Shown here: in pieces, positions 24,743 to 34,226 of the stretch
How positions within the stretch are numbered: position 1 is the first letter of the stretch
Layout: each line of letters opens with the position of its first letter
DNA from: Streptomyces sp. SAI-135
GTDB lineage: Bacteria; Actinomycetota; Actinomycetes; Streptomycetales; Streptomycetaceae
Assembly: GCF_029893805.1 (NCBI RefSeq)
Contig: NZ_JARXYP010000002.1
Span: 8,184,001 to 8,248,000, forward strand
Reading direction: 5' to 3'
Length of the DNA: 64,000 bases
Made by a program: the position numbers and the translations under genes
The notes under the pieces: generated by a model
The model's input: the letters and a program-made list of their open reading frames with translations, nothing else
Database searches by the model: none
Told to the model about the DNA's origin: nothing

Positions 24743-27712
24743 ATGACCGACGGAGTCCACCCCACCGCCGTCGAGGGCCTCACGGTGGAGCACCGCACGG
24801 ATCCGCTCGGCGCGGACGCGGCCCGGCCGCGCTTCGGCTGGCGCACCGCGTCCAAGGTGCGCGGCCGGCGGCAGACGGCGTACCGCATCCTGGTCGCGTC
24901 CAGCCCCGGTCTGCCGGCCGAGGGCCGCGCGGACGTCTGGGACAGCGGCCGGACCGACGCGCCGGACTCGGTGGCCGTGCGCTACGCGGGCCCCGAGCTG
25001 CACGCCTCGACCCGCTACCACTGGACGGTCCAGGTCTGGGACGAGCACGGCCGCAGGCTCCCCGACGCTCCGGTGGCCCGTTTCGAGACCGGCCTGCTCA
25101 GCACCGACGGCGTCACCGGCTGGGACGGCGCGCGGTGGATCTGCATGGCGGGCAAGGCGCCGAACAGCGCGGGCGCGCCGCTCCTGCGGAGGCAGACCTC
25201 CCTCCGGCCCGGCCGGGTGCGCGAGGCCCGGCTCTACGTCTCCGCGCTCGGCGTGTACGACGTCCACGTCAACGGACACCGGGTCGGCGTGCCCCAGGAC
25301 GGCGGCACCACCTACGAACTCCTCACCCCGGGCTGGACCAACTACGACACCACCGTCAGCTACTTCACCTACGACGTGACGGACCTGCTGGCCGGGCAGC
25401 CGCAGGTCACCCTCGCCGCCGTCCTGGGCAACGGCTGGTACAACGGCCGCGTCTCGGCCAACAGCGTCTACTACTCCGAGGCCGGCAACCCCCTGGCCCT
25501 CAAGGCCAAGCTCCTGATCCGCTACGAGGACGGCTCGGCCCAGACCGTCGTGACCACGCCCGGCGACGACTGGAGGGCCACGGACAGCGGTCCGTACCGC
25601 GCCGACGACATCTACGACGGCCAGACCTACGACGCCCGCCGGGAACTGCCCGGCTGGACCGCGAACGGCTTCGACACCTCCGCCTGGTCAGCGACCGAGG
25701 AACACGACTTCACCACCCGGTTCCCCGGCTCCCGACTGGTCGCCTACCCGGGCGAGTCGGCCCGGCTGATGCCCCGGTGGGACCGCGGGCCGCGGACGAT
25801 CACCGTGTACACCGGTGACGGTGATCCCGTCGCCGACCCCGCCCGCACCGTCACCGACCCCGGCGAGGCCGCCACCGCCCCCCTCACCCTGAACCCCGGC
25901 GAGACCGCCGTGTTCGACCTCGGCCAGAACATGGTCGGCGTCCTCCGCTACACCCTCCGGGGCCCCGCCGGAGCCGAAGTCGCCTTCCGGCCGGGGGAGA
26001 TGCTCAACGACGCCGGCGCCGGCGCGGACGGCCCCCCGGGCTCCGTCTACCGGGCCAACCTCCGCACCGCCGAGGCCACCAGCACCTACATCCTCAAGGG
26101 CGACCCGCAGGGCGAGACCCACCAGGACTCCCTGACCTTCTACGGCTTCCGCCACATCTGCGTCACCACGTCCGAGACGGTCACCCTCACCGGACTGACC
26201 GGCAAGGTCGCCACCTCCGCCCTCCAGGACATCGGGGACGTCACCACCGACGCCCCCGACGTCAACCAGCTGATCAGCAACGTCCGTTGGGGCCAGCGCG
26301 GCAACTACCTCTGGATCCCCACCGACTGCCCGCAACGCGACGAACGCTGCGGCTGGACCGGCGACACCCAGGTCTTCGCCCAGACCGGGCTCTACAACGC
26401 CGACTCGGTCGCCTTCCTGAGCCACTTCCAGGACACCCTGATCGACTCGCAGCGCACCTACGGCGCGGACGGCGCCCAGTTCACCTGGATCGCCCCCGGC
26501 GCCCGCTACAACGATCCGGACCCGGCGAGCGGCTGGGCGGACTGCGGGGTCGTGCTGCCCTGGACGGTGTGGCAGATGAGCGGCGACCCCACCGTCGTCG
26601 ACCGCAGCTGGGACGCCATGACGGCCTACATGGACTGGATCCGGGCGCGCACCGGCGACACCTGGGCCGGACAAGGAGCGATCTTCGGCGACTGGCTGGC
26701 CTTCCAGGTCACCAGCACCCAGCTGGTCAGCGACGCCTACTACGCCTACAGCGCCCGGCTCATGGCCGACATGGCCCGCGCCACCGGCCGCACCGCCGAG
26801 GCCCGTACCTACGAGGACTTCTTCGCCCGCATCAAGCGGGCCTTCGTCACCAAGTACCTGAGCACCGACGGCGGTCGCCTCACCGTCCGTTCCAGCCTCG
26901 GCTCCCCGCCGCCGTGGACACCCGGCGGCAGCCCCACCCGGACCGAGGACGACAGCCAGACCGCCCTGCTCTGGGTCCTCAAGCTCGGCCTGTACGACAC
27001 CGACGCCCAGCGGCGCGCGATCGTCGATCTCCTCGTCCAGAACATCGGCAACTCCGCCCACTACAAGGCCGCCCACCCCGACAGCACCCGCGTCGAGTAC
27101 GCCGAGAACACCCTCTCCGTGGGCTTCCTCGGGGTGAACGTCCTGGCCCCGGTCCTCACCGAGGAGGGACACGCCGACCTGGCCTACGAGGTGCTCCACC
27201 AGGACGCGATGCCGTCCTGGCTGTACTCGGTGCGCAACGGCGCGACCACCATCTGGGAGCGCTGGAACTCGTACGCGAGGGAGGACGGCTTCGGGCCGGT
27301 CGAGATGAACTCCTTCAACCACTACGCCTACGGCGCGATCATGGAGTGGATGTACGAGAGCATGGCCGGCATCGCCAAGGACGCGGCCCACCCGGGCTTC
27401 AAGCACTTCTTCCTGCGGCCCCACCTCGACCCGACCGGCAGGATCACCCGGGTCACCGGCTCGCACCGGTCGCCGTACGGCGAGATCGTCAGCGCATGGA
27501 CGGTCCGGGACAGCACGTTCACGCACCGGGTCGCGGTCCCCGCCAACAGCACCGCGACCCTGCGCGTGCCCACGGCCGACCCCGACTCCGTGCGCGAGGG
27601 CGGCACACCCCTGGCACAGGTCGGGGAGGTGGCGTACCTGGGCTTCGAGGACGGCGTCGCCTCCTATGAACTCCCCTCGGGATCCTACGAGTTGACGTCC
27701 TCGCTCGGCTGA
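24743..27712 (+). CDS. Glycoside hydrolase family 78 alpha-L-rhamnosidase
   Basis: A 989-residue protein from ATG 24743. Domain order is that of bacterial GH78: an N-terminal fibronectin-like part (VEHRTDPLGADAARPRFGWR), a rhamnosidase beta-sandwich (ARLYVSALGVYDVHVNGHRV; GNGWYNGRV), then the alpha6/alpha6 barrel. The general acid lies in DCPQRDERCGWTGD (residues 528-541) and the general base is probably E839 in TTIWERWNSY; the end is a C-terminal beta-sandwich. It removes terminal alpha-L-rhamnose from plant glycosides or pectic side chains. No signal peptide is seen, so glycosides must enter the cell or the enzyme leaves by an unrecognised route. It faces the lut-rha operon, and its 3' end overlaps lutC by 28 bases. 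Confidence 0.95.
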   Translation: MTDGVHPTAVEGLTVEHRTDPLGADAARPRFGWRTASKVRGRRQTAYRILVASSPGLPAEGRADVWDSGRTDAPDSVAVRYAGPELHASTRYHWTVQVWDEHGRRLPDAPVARFETGLLSTDGVTGWDGARWICMAGKAPNSAGAPLLRRQTSLRPGRVREARLYVSALGVYDVHVNGHRVGVPQDGGTTYELLTPGWTNYDTTVSYFTYDVTDLLAGQPQVTLAAVLGNGWYNGRVSANSVYYSEAGNPLALKAKLLIRYEDGSAQTVVTTPGDDWRATDSGPYRADDIYDGQTYDARRELPGWTANGFDTSAWSATEEHDFTTRFPGSRLVAYPGESARLMPRWDRGPRTITVYTGDGDPVADPARTVTDPGEAATAPLTLNPGETAVFDLGQNMVGVLRYTLRGPAGAEVAFRPGEMLNDAGAGADGPPGSVYRANLRTAEATSTYILKGDPQGETHQDSLTFYGFRHICVTTSETVTLTGLTGKVATSALQDIGDVTTDAPDVNQLISNVRWGQRGNYLWIPTDCPQRDERCGWTGDTQVFAQTGLYNADSVAFLSHFQDTLIDSQRTYGADGAQFTWIAPGARYNDPDPASGWADCGVVLPWTVWQMSGDPTVVDRSWDAMTAYMDWIRARTGDTWAGQGAIFGDWLAFQVTSTQLVSDAYYAYSARLMADMARATGRTAEARTYEDFFARIKRAFVTKYLSTDGGRLTVRSSLGSPPPWTPGGSPTRTEDDSQTALLWVLKLGLYDTDAQRRAIVDLLVQNIGNSAHYKAAHPDSTRVEYAENTLSVGFLGVNVLAPVLTEEGHADLAYEVLHQDAMPSWLYSVRNGATTIWERWNSYAREDGFGPVEMNSFNHYAYGAIMEWMYESMAGIAKDAAHPGFKHFFLRPHLDPTGRITRVTGSHRSPYGEIVSAWTVRDSTFTHRVAVPANSTATLRVPTADPDSVREGGTPLAQVGEVAYLGFEDGVASYELPSGSYELTSSLG

Positions 27713-28341
27713 GAGCCCACCAGCACCACCTCCAGGGTGCGCGGACCGTGCACCCCCTCGACCCGGTCCAGCTCGATGTCACTGGTCGCCGAAGGACCGG
27801 AGATCCAGGTCAACGGGCGTACCGGGTCGAGCCGTTCCAGTGCCTGCGGCACGGAGGAGACCACCTGGTCCGGGACGCGCACGACACAGATGTGGTGGTC
27901 CGGGACCAGGGTGATGCGGCGGCGGCCCTGGTCCGGGCCGCCGTCCAGCACCAGGGTGCCGGTCTCGGCGACGGCCACCGCGCACGCCGTGACGACACTG
28001 TCGACCCGGTCCAGTTCGTGCGGGGTGCTTCCGGCCCGGTCCGGGACCTGCTCGGTGCCGGCGTCCGCGAGCCACGCCGGCTCAAGGCCGGGGGGCACGA
28101 GGACCGTCTTCGCGCCCCGGGCCGCCAGCATCCCGGCGAGTGTCGCCGGCAGGCCGGCGGCCGTGCAGCGGTGCACGATCGCCCGGTAGTCGGCGAGGTT
28201 CTCGGCCAGCAGCTCGACCGTCTCCTCGACGCTCCGGTCGCCGTGCTCCCGCAGATACCCGCGCTCGACCGGGACGTCCTCGCCCGGCGCGTCGGCCAGT
28301 GCGCGCCGCACCCGGCCCAGGATCCGCTCCCTGCTGCTCAC
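27685..28341 (-). CDS. lutC: LutC, LUD-domain subunit of L-lactate oxidation system
   Basis: The GTG at 28341 overlaps the lutB stop (GTGA) and follows GGAGGG; 218 residues. A single LUD domain (formerly DUF162): RERILGRVRRALADAP at the start, then ACAVAVAETGTLVLDGGPDQ and ITLVPDHHICVVRVPDQVV, the conserved core. In Bacillus subtilis LutABC is needed to grow on L-lactate; LutC is small and without Fe-S motifs. Last gene of the rhaI-rhaEW-rhaB-lutABC run. Its stop lies inside the GH78 reading frame on the other strand. Confidence 0.93.
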   Translation of the reverse strand: MSSRERILGRVRRALADAPGEDVPVERGYLREHGDRSVEETVELLAENLADYRAIVHRCTAAGLPATLAGMLAARGAKTVLVPPGLEPAWLADAGTEQVPDRAGSTPHELDRVDSVVTACAVAVAETGTLVLDGGPDQGRRRITLVPDHHICVVRVPDQVVSSVPQALERLDPVRPLTWISGPSATSDIELDRVEGVHGPRTLEVVLVGSQPSEDVNS

Positions 28342-29816
28342 TTGCCGCCCTCCTTGCCGCCGTTCGTGCGCTGCCACCAGTCGCGGAACGGTTCCGCGGG
28401 CACCGGCGGCAGATTCCGGGTGTCGCTCCACGCCCGGCCGGGACCCGGCAGTGTGCGGGGATGCAGACGCCGGGTCCGTGAGGCCGCCCGCTGTCCGGTG
28501 CGCAGCACCCCGGGGTGGGTGAACGCCCAGCGGGCCGCCCGCATCGCCGCCCGCTCGGCCGCGTGTCCCTTGGCGGGCTTGAGCACCACCTTGTTGCCCT
28601 CGCGGACCACCGGCCCGCCCTCGACGACCCGCTCGCGCAGGTGCACCAGCACCTCGGGGATGTCGATGGCGACCGGGCACACCTCGTAACAGGCCCCGCA
28701 CAGCGAGGAGGCGTACGGCAGGGAGGCGTCGATCTCGCTGGCCGTGCCCCGCAGCTGGGGGCTGAGGATCGCACCGATCGGGCCCGGGTAGACCGAGCCG
28801 TAGGCGTGCCCGCCTGCCCGCTCGTACACCGGGCAGACGTTCAGACAGGCCGAGCAGCGGATGCAGCGCAGGGCCTGGCGCCCGACCTCGTCGGCGAGGG
28901 TGTCGCTGCGGCCGTTGTCGAGCAGCACCAGATGGAAGTTCTGCGGGCCGTCCTCGTCCGTCGTGCCCGTCCAGGTGGACGTGTACGGGTTCATGCGCTC
29001 GGCGGTCGAGGAGCGGGGCAGGGTCTGGAGGAAGACCTCCAGGTCCTGCCAGGTCGGCACGATCTTCTCGATACCGACGACCGAGATCAGCGTCTCGGGC
29101 AGGGTCAGGCACATCCGTCCGTTGCCCTCGGACTCCACCACCACCAGGGTGCCGGTGTCGGCGACCATGAAGTTGGCGCCGGAGATGCCGACCTTGGCCC
29201 GCAGGAACTTCTCCCGCAGATGCAGCCGGGCCGCCTCCGCCAGTTCGGCGGGCGTGTCGGTGAGGCCCTCGGGGGCCGGGCGGCCCCACTCGCTCATCTC
29301 GCGCTCGAAGATGTCCCGGATCTCGCCCCGGTTGCGGTGGATCGCCGGGACCAGGATGTGCGAGGGCCGGTCCTTGCCCAACTGCACGATCAGCTCGGCG
29401 AGATCGGTCTCGTAGGCCCGGATGCCCTCGGCCTCCAGCGCCTCGTTGAGCCCGATCTCCTGCGTGGCCATCGACTTGACCTTGACGACTTCCGACTCGC
29501 CGGTCATCTTGACGAGCCGGGTCACGATCTCGTTGGCCTCGTCGGCGTCGGCGGCCCAGTGCACGGTGCCGCCCGCCGCCACCACCGACTCCTCCAACTG
29601 CACGAGGTAGTGGTCGAGACGGCGCAGCGTGTGGTCCTTGATCCGCTTGCCCGCCTCGCGCAGCTCCGCCCAGTCGGAGACCTCGGAGACCGCCTTCGCC
29701 CGCTTGGCGCGGATGGTGTGCGTGGCGTGGCGCAGGTTGCCGCGCAGGGTCTGGTTGTGCACTGCCTCGTGCGCGGCCTCGGGGAAGGCCGGCATCCCTA
29801 CGAACGTCCCGCTCAT
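28338..29816 (-). CDS. lutB: LutB, Fe-S and LUD-domain lactate oxidation protein
   Basis: The ATG at 29816 overlaps the lutA stop (ATGA); 492 residues, normal for LutB. The N-terminal 300 residues carry the LUD domain (VKVKSMATQEIGLNEALEA; SGANFMVADTGTLVVVESEG; LISVVGIEKIVPTWQDLE). Two ferredoxin-like [4Fe-4S] motifs follow, CIRCSACLNVCP and CGACYEVCP, and a C-terminal LutB extension ends in DWWQRTNGG. With LutA and LutC it oxidises L-lactate to pyruvate and passes electrons to the respiratory chain. In this place it would use the L-lactate formed by the RhaEW dehydrogenase half. Confidence 0.95.
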   Translation of the reverse strand: MSGTFVGMPAFPEAAHEAVHNQTLRGNLRHATHTIRAKRAKAVSEVSDWAELREAGKRIKDHTLRRLDHYLVQLEESVVAAGGTVHWAADADEANEIVTRLVKMTGESEVVKVKSMATQEIGLNEALEAEGIRAYETDLAELIVQLGKDRPSHILVPAIHRNRGEIRDIFEREMSEWGRPAPEGLTDTPAELAEAARLHLREKFLRAKVGISGANFMVADTGTLVVVESEGNGRMCLTLPETLISVVGIEKIVPTWQDLEVFLQTLPRSSTAERMNPYTSTWTGTTDEDGPQNFHLVLLDNGRSDTLADEVGRQALRCIRCSACLNVCPVYERAGGHAYGSVYPGPIGAILSPQLRGTASEIDASLPYASSLCGACYEVCPVAIDIPEVLVHLRERVVEGGPVVREGNKVVLKPAKGHAAERAAMRAARWAFTHPGVLRTGQRAASRTRRLHPRTLPGPGRAWSDTRNLPPVPAEPFRDWWQRTNGGKEGGK

Positions 29817-30568
29817 ACGGCCGGCTCCTCTTCCGTGCTCGCCAGGATCTCCGCGATGTGCACCGGCCGGATGCCCGACTCCAGCCGGCCCATCGTGCCG
29901 CCGATGTGCATCAGACAGGAGTTGTCGGCCGCGCACAGCACCTCGGCGCCCGTCGACTCGGCGTTGCGCACCTTGTCCGCACCCATCGCCGCCGAGACAT
30001 CGGAGTTCTTCAGCGCGAAGGTGCCGCCGAAGCCGCAGCACTCGCCGGCGCCCGGAAGCTCCTTCAGCTCAAGCCCCTTGACCGCCTGGAGCAGCCGCCG
30101 GGGCCGGTCTCCGAGCCCGAGGCCGCGCAGCCCGTGACAGGTAGGGTGGTACGTCACCGTGTGCGGGTAGTGCGCCCCGACGTCCGTCACCCCCAGCACG
30201 TCCACCAGGAACTCCGTGAGCTCGTACGTCTTGGGCACCACGGGCGCCAGCGTGGCCGCGAGGCCCTCCCCGCGCCCCTCGGCCCGGGCCCGCTCACCCA
30301 TCCGCGGGTACAGCTCGCGCACCATCGCCCCGCACGATCCGGACGGTGTCACGATCGCCTCGTAGTCCCGGAAGACATCGGAGAAATGCCGGGCCAGCGG
30401 CTCCGCCTCGTGCCGGTAGCCGGTGTTGTAGTGCGCCTGCCCGCAGCAGGTCTGGGACATCGGGAAGTCGACGTCAACGCCCAGCCTGGTCAGCAGTTTC
30501 ACCACAGCGCGCCCGGTGTCCGGATAGAGCGTGTCGTTGACACAGGTCAGGAACAGGGCGACACGCAT
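29813..30568 (-). CDS. lutA: LutA, CCG-domain lactate oxidation protein
   Basis: The ATG at 30568 follows AAGGAG; 251 residues. Two CCG-type cysteine-rich domains, as in heterodisulfide reductase and glycolate oxidase Fe-S subunits: FPMSQTCCGQAHYNTG with PSGSCGAMV, and TYHPTCHGLRGLG with GECCGFGGTFALKN; NSCLMHIGGTM closes the second. These cysteines hold an Fe-S cluster used in electron transfer. First of three coupled lut genes; 71 bases separate it from rhaB, with its own ribosome binding site, so the lut part may be read both with and without the rha part. Confidence 0.95.
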   Translation of the reverse strand: MRVALFLTCVNDTLYPDTGRAVVKLLTRLGVDVDFPMSQTCCGQAHYNTGYRHEAEPLARHFSDVFRDYEAIVTPSGSCGAMVRELYPRMGERARAEGRGEGLAATLAPVVPKTYELTEFLVDVLGVTDVGAHYPHTVTYHPTCHGLRGLGLGDRPRRLLQAVKGLELKELPGAGECCGFGGTFALKNSDVSAAMGADKVRNAESTGAEVLCAADNSCLMHIGGTMGRLESGIRPVHIAEILASTEEEPAV

Positions 30569-30639
30569 CGCGGCTCCTTGTGGTCGGTCATCGGATGAGT
30601 GAAGCGTAGTCCGGGACGGGAGCCCGGGGGAGGCCGCGG

Positions 30640-32076
30640 TCAGTTCCCGCCGAGCCGGGCCTGGGCCTCGCGCCAGCGCGCGGTGTCGCCCCGGGGTTCG
30701 TACCGCGTGAGCCGCTGGGTCCGGGTGAGCAGAGCGCGCCCGTCCGCGAGGTCGCTCACGAGCCCGTGGGCCCGCGCCTGGACCAGGACGTTGCCGAGCG
30801 CGGCCGCCTCGGTCGGCCCCGCCACCACCGGCAGCCCGCAGGCGTCGGCGGTGAGCTGGCACAGCAGCGCGTTGCGCGTACCGCCCCCGACGACGTGCAC
30901 CACGTCGACGGGATGGTCGGCCAGCCGCTGCGCCTCCTCGACCGCCTTGCGGTGGGCGAGGGCCAGCGAGTCGAGGATGCAGCGGGTCACCTCGGCGGGT
31001 GTCACCGGCACCGGCTGCCCCGAGGCACGGCACGCCTCGGCGATCCGCTCCGGCATCCGGCCCGGCGCGAGGAACCTCGCGTCCCCCGCGTCCACGACCG
31101 ACCGCAGCGCCGGCACCTCGGCCGCCTCCGCCAGCAGCTCACCCAGGTCCGGGTCACCCCAGGCCCGTACGCACTCCTGGAGCAGCCACAGCCCCATGAT
31201 GTTCCGCAGATACCGGACCGTGCCGTCGAGCCCCAGCTCATTGGTGAAGTTGGCGGCCCGGCTCTCCTCCGTCAGCACCGGCGCGTCCAGTTCGAGGCCC
31301 GCGAGGGACCAGGTGCCGGTGCAGATGTAGGCGAACCGTTCACCGGAGGCGGGCACGGCGGCCACCGCGGAGGCGGTGTCGTGCGACCCGACGGCCGTCA
31401 CCGGCACGGGCCCCGCGAGACCGGTCTCCTCCAGCACCTCGGGCCGCAGCAGACCGGCCGGATCACCGGGCTGCCGCAGCGGCGCGAACAACTCCAGGTC
31501 GATGCCCAGCCGTTCCGCGAGGTCGTACGACCAGCCGCGCGTCCGGGGATCGATCAGCTGGGTGGTCGAGGCGTTGGTCAGCTCGGTGCCCTGCTCGCCG
31601 GTCAGCCAGTAGGTGAGCAGATCGGGGATGAGCAACAGCCTGCGCGCGCCGGTGAGTCGCTCGGCGACGAGCTGGTACAGCGTGTTGAAGGGCGCGTACT
31701 GGATGCCGGTCGCCGCGTACAGCTCGGGCGCGGGCACGGTCGCCCACACCTTCTGCGCGACCCCCTCGGTACGGGAGTCCCGGTAGTGCACCGGGTTGCC
31801 GATGAGCGCCCCGTCGGCGTCCAGCAGCCCGTAGTCCACGGCCCAGCTGTCGATGCCGACGGAGTCGACCTGGCCGGCCGCCCTCAGCCCGTCCAGGACA
31901 CCGCCGTACAGCGCGAGGATGTCCCAGCGCAGGCCCTCCGGGAGCCGGACCGGCCGGTTCGCGAACCGGTGGGCCTCGGACAGCTCCAGGCTGTCGGGGC
32001 CCACGCGGCCGACCATGACACGTCCGCTGGACGCGCCGAGGTCGACCGCGGCGTACGACTTCACGGCCCCGCTCAT
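30640..32076 (-). CDS. rhaB: L-rhamnulokinase
   Basis: The ATG at 32076 overlaps the rhaEW stop (ATGA); 478 residues, the normal FGGY-kinase length. Phosphate 1 motif AAVDLGASSGRVMVG at the start, IDSWAVDYGLLD, phosphate 2 CTGTWSLAGLE, and the adenosine loop VHVVGGGTRNALLCQLTADA are as expected for RhaB. It phosphorylates L-rhamnulose at C1 with ATP in the cytoplasm. Order rhaI-rhaEW-rhaB in one direction gives the isomerise, phosphorylate, cleave sequence of L-rhamnose catabolism. Confidence 0.95.
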   Translation of the reverse strand: MSGAVKSYAAVDLGASSGRVMVGRVGPDSLELSEAHRFANRPVRLPEGLRWDILALYGGVLDGLRAAGQVDSVGIDSWAVDYGLLDADGALIGNPVHYRDSRTEGVAQKVWATVPAPELYAATGIQYAPFNTLYQLVAERLTGARRLLLIPDLLTYWLTGEQGTELTNASTTQLIDPRTRGWSYDLAERLGIDLELFAPLRQPGDPAGLLRPEVLEETGLAGPVPVTAVGSHDTASAVAAVPASGERFAYICTGTWSLAGLELDAPVLTEESRAANFTNELGLDGTVRYLRNIMGLWLLQECVRAWGDPDLGELLAEAAEVPALRSVVDAGDARFLAPGRMPERIAEACRASGQPVPVTPAEVTRCILDSLALAHRKAVEEAQRLADHPVDVVHVVGGGTRNALLCQLTADACGLPVVAGPTEAAALGNVLVQARAHGLVSDLADGRALLTRTQRLTRYEPRGDTARWREAQARLGGN

Positions 32077-34112
32077 CGCAGGAAGGCGGCCGCGACGCCG
32101 GCGTCGACCGGGACGTGCAGCCCGGTGGTGTGCGTCAGCTCCCCGCCGGTCAGCGCGAACACGGCGTTGGCCACGTGCTCGGGGAGCACCTCGCGCTTGA
32201 GGATGGTCCGCTGGGCGTAGAACTCGCCCAGCTTCTCCTCCTCGATCCCGTAGGTCGCCGCCCGCTGGGCGCCCCAGCCGCCGGCGAAGATGCCGGAGCC
32301 GCGCACCACACCGTCCGGGTTGACGCCGTTGACGCGGATGCCGTGCTCGCCCAGCTCGGCGGCCAGCAGCCGCACCTGGTGGGCCTGGTCGGCCTTGGTG
32401 GCGGAGTAGGCGATGTTGTTGGGCCCGGCGAACACGGCGTTCTTGGAGACGATGTAGACGACGTCGCCGCCCAGCTTCTGCGCGATCATCACCCGGGCCG
32501 CCTCCCGCGACACCAGGAAGGAACCGCGCGCCATGATGTCGTGCTGGAGGTCCCAGTCCTTGGCGGAGGTCTCCAGGAGCGGCTTGGAGATGGAGATGCC
32601 GGCGTTGTTGACGACGAGGTCCACCCCGCCGAAGGCCAGCAGGGCGGCCTTGAACGCCCCGGCGATCTGCTCCTCGTCCGTCACGTCGACGGTCACGGCG
32701 ACGGCCTTGTCGCTGCCGCCGAGCTCCTCGGCGACCGCGGCCGCGTTCTCGCCGTTGAGGTCGGCGACGACGACACACGCGCCCTCGGCGACCAGCCGCT
32801 GCGCGATGGCCTTCCCGATCCCGCTGCCGGCGCCGGTCACCAGCGCGACTCGCGTCGCGAGCGGCTTGGGCTTCGGCATCCGCTGGAGCTTGGCCTCCTC
32901 GAGGGCCCAGTACTCGATGCGGAACTTCTCGGACTCCTCGATGGGCGCGTACGACGAGACCGCCTCGGCGCCCCGCATCACGTTGATCGCGTTGACGTAG
33001 AACTCGCCCGCGACCCGGGCGGTCTGCTTGTCCTTGCCGAAGGAGAACATGCCGACACCCGGGATCAGCACGATCGCCGGGTCGGCGCCGCGCATCGCCG
33101 GGGAGTCGGGCAGGGCGTGCCGCCGGTAGTAGGCGGCGTACTCCTCGCGGTACTCGGCGTGCAGCTCGCCGAGCCGCGCGACGGCCTCCTCCAGCGGAGC
33201 GGTCGGCGGCAGATCGAGGACGAGCGGCCGCACCTTGGTCCGCAGGAAGTGGTCGGGGCAGGAGGTGCCGAGGGCGGCGAGCCGCGGGTGCTCGGCGCGG
33301 GCCAGGAACTCCAGCACTGGCTCCGAGTCGTTGAAGTGCCCGACCTGCGGCTTGTCCTGGGAGGCGATCGCGCGGACGTACGGCGCGAGCGCGGCGGCCC
33401 GCTCCCTGCGGTCGGCCTCGCCGAGTGCGCCGTACCCCTCGACGACGGGCCCGAAGGGCTCGGCCTTGCCGCGCTCCTCCAGGAACTTCTCGGCGGTCCG
33501 GATGATGTGCAGCGAGTTCTTCTCGCACTCCTCGGCACTGTCGCCCCAGGCGGTGATGCCGTGCCCGCCGAGGACAACCCCGATCGCCTGCGGGTTGGCC
33601 GCCTTGATGGCGGCGATGTCCAGCCCCAACTGGAAGCCGGGCCGCCGCCACGGCACCCAGGCCACGGTGTCGCCGAAGCACTCCGCGGTCAGCTTCTCCC
33701 CGTCGGCGGCGCAGGCGAGCGCGATACCGGAGTCGGGGTGCAGGTGGTCGACGTGCGCGGCCTCGACGAGCCCGTGCATGGCGGTGTCGATGGAGGGAGC
33801 CGCCCCGCCCTTGCCGTGCAGGCAGTAGTCGAACGCGGCGACCATCTCGTCCTCGCGCTCCACCCCCGGGTACACGTCGACGAGCGCCCGCATCCGGTCC
33901 AGCCGCAGCACGGCGAGCCCGGCCTCGGTGAGCGTCCCGAGGTCACCGCCGGACCCCTTGACCCACATCAGTTCGACGTCACCCCCGGTGACGGGATCGA
34001 CATCGGTGCCTTTGGCGGACGCGTTGCCCCCGGCGTAGTTGGTGTTACGGGGGTCCGAGCCCAGCCGACGGGAACGGGCGAGAAGGGCGGCGGCTTCGGG
34101 GTGGAGTGCCAT
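32073..34112 (-). CDS. rhaEW: Bifunctional L-rhamnulose-1-phosphate aldolase / L-lactaldehyde dehydrogenase
   Basis: Starts at ATG 34112 with AAGGA ten bases upstream; 679 residues. Residues about 1-400 form a class II aldolase: NYAGGNASAKGTDVDPVTG, VDHLHPDSGIALA with metal-binding His, and GGHGITAWGDSAEECE. Residues about 430-679 form an SDR domain: VALVTGAGSGIGKAIAQ, VVNNAGISISK, and the Y-x3-K in NIAYSATKADQAHQ. Proteins of this fusion type (RhaEW of Bacillus) split L-rhamnulose-1-phosphate into DHAP and L-lactaldehyde and oxidise the aldehyde to L-lactate with NAD. That product is the substrate of LutABC encoded further down the same strand. Confidence 0.94.
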   Translation of the reverse strand: MALHPEAAALLARSRRLGSDPRNTNYAGGNASAKGTDVDPVTGGDVELMWVKGSGGDLGTLTEAGLAVLRLDRMRALVDVYPGVEREDEMVAAFDYCLHGKGGAAPSIDTAMHGLVEAAHVDHLHPDSGIALACAADGEKLTAECFGDTVAWVPWRRPGFQLGLDIAAIKAANPQAIGVVLGGHGITAWGDSAEECEKNSLHIIRTAEKFLEERGKAEPFGPVVEGYGALGEADRRERAAALAPYVRAIASQDKPQVGHFNDSEPVLEFLARAEHPRLAALGTSCPDHFLRTKVRPLVLDLPPTAPLEEAVARLGELHAEYREEYAAYYRRHALPDSPAMRGADPAIVLIPGVGMFSFGKDKQTARVAGEFYVNAINVMRGAEAVSSYAPIEESEKFRIEYWALEEAKLQRMPKPKPLATRVALVTGAGSGIGKAIAQRLVAEGACVVVADLNGENAAAVAEELGGSDKAVAVTVDVTDEEQIAGAFKAALLAFGGVDLVVNNAGISISKPLLETSAKDWDLQHDIMARGSFLVSREAARVMIAQKLGGDVVYIVSKNAVFAGPNNIAYSATKADQAHQVRLLAAELGEHGIRVNGVNPDGVVRGSGIFAGGWGAQRAATYGIEEEKLGEFYAQRTILKREVLPEHVANAVFALTGGELTHTTGLHVPVDAGVAAAFLR

Positions 34113-34152
34113 GAACGTCCAGTCCTTACTGAAAAGAGGGTGAGATTGCTTC

Positions 34153-34198
34153 CCTAGGGGCGCGGGGAACTGCGCGACCAGCCACAACGGACCCGCAC
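34153..34198. repeat. Dispersed Streptomyces intergenic element
   Basis: The stretch from CCTAGGGGCGCGGGGAACTG through the following bases to ACCCGCAC matches, from memory, a short element seen in many Streptomyces intergenic regions. It begins with a CCCCTAGGGG-like inverted motif. It lies in the 114-base gap between rhaI and rhaEW, where it could stop or slow transcription inside the operon. Confidence 0.55.
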
Positions 34199-34226
34199 CC
34201 CGCCTACGACAGAACCCGGCAGACGC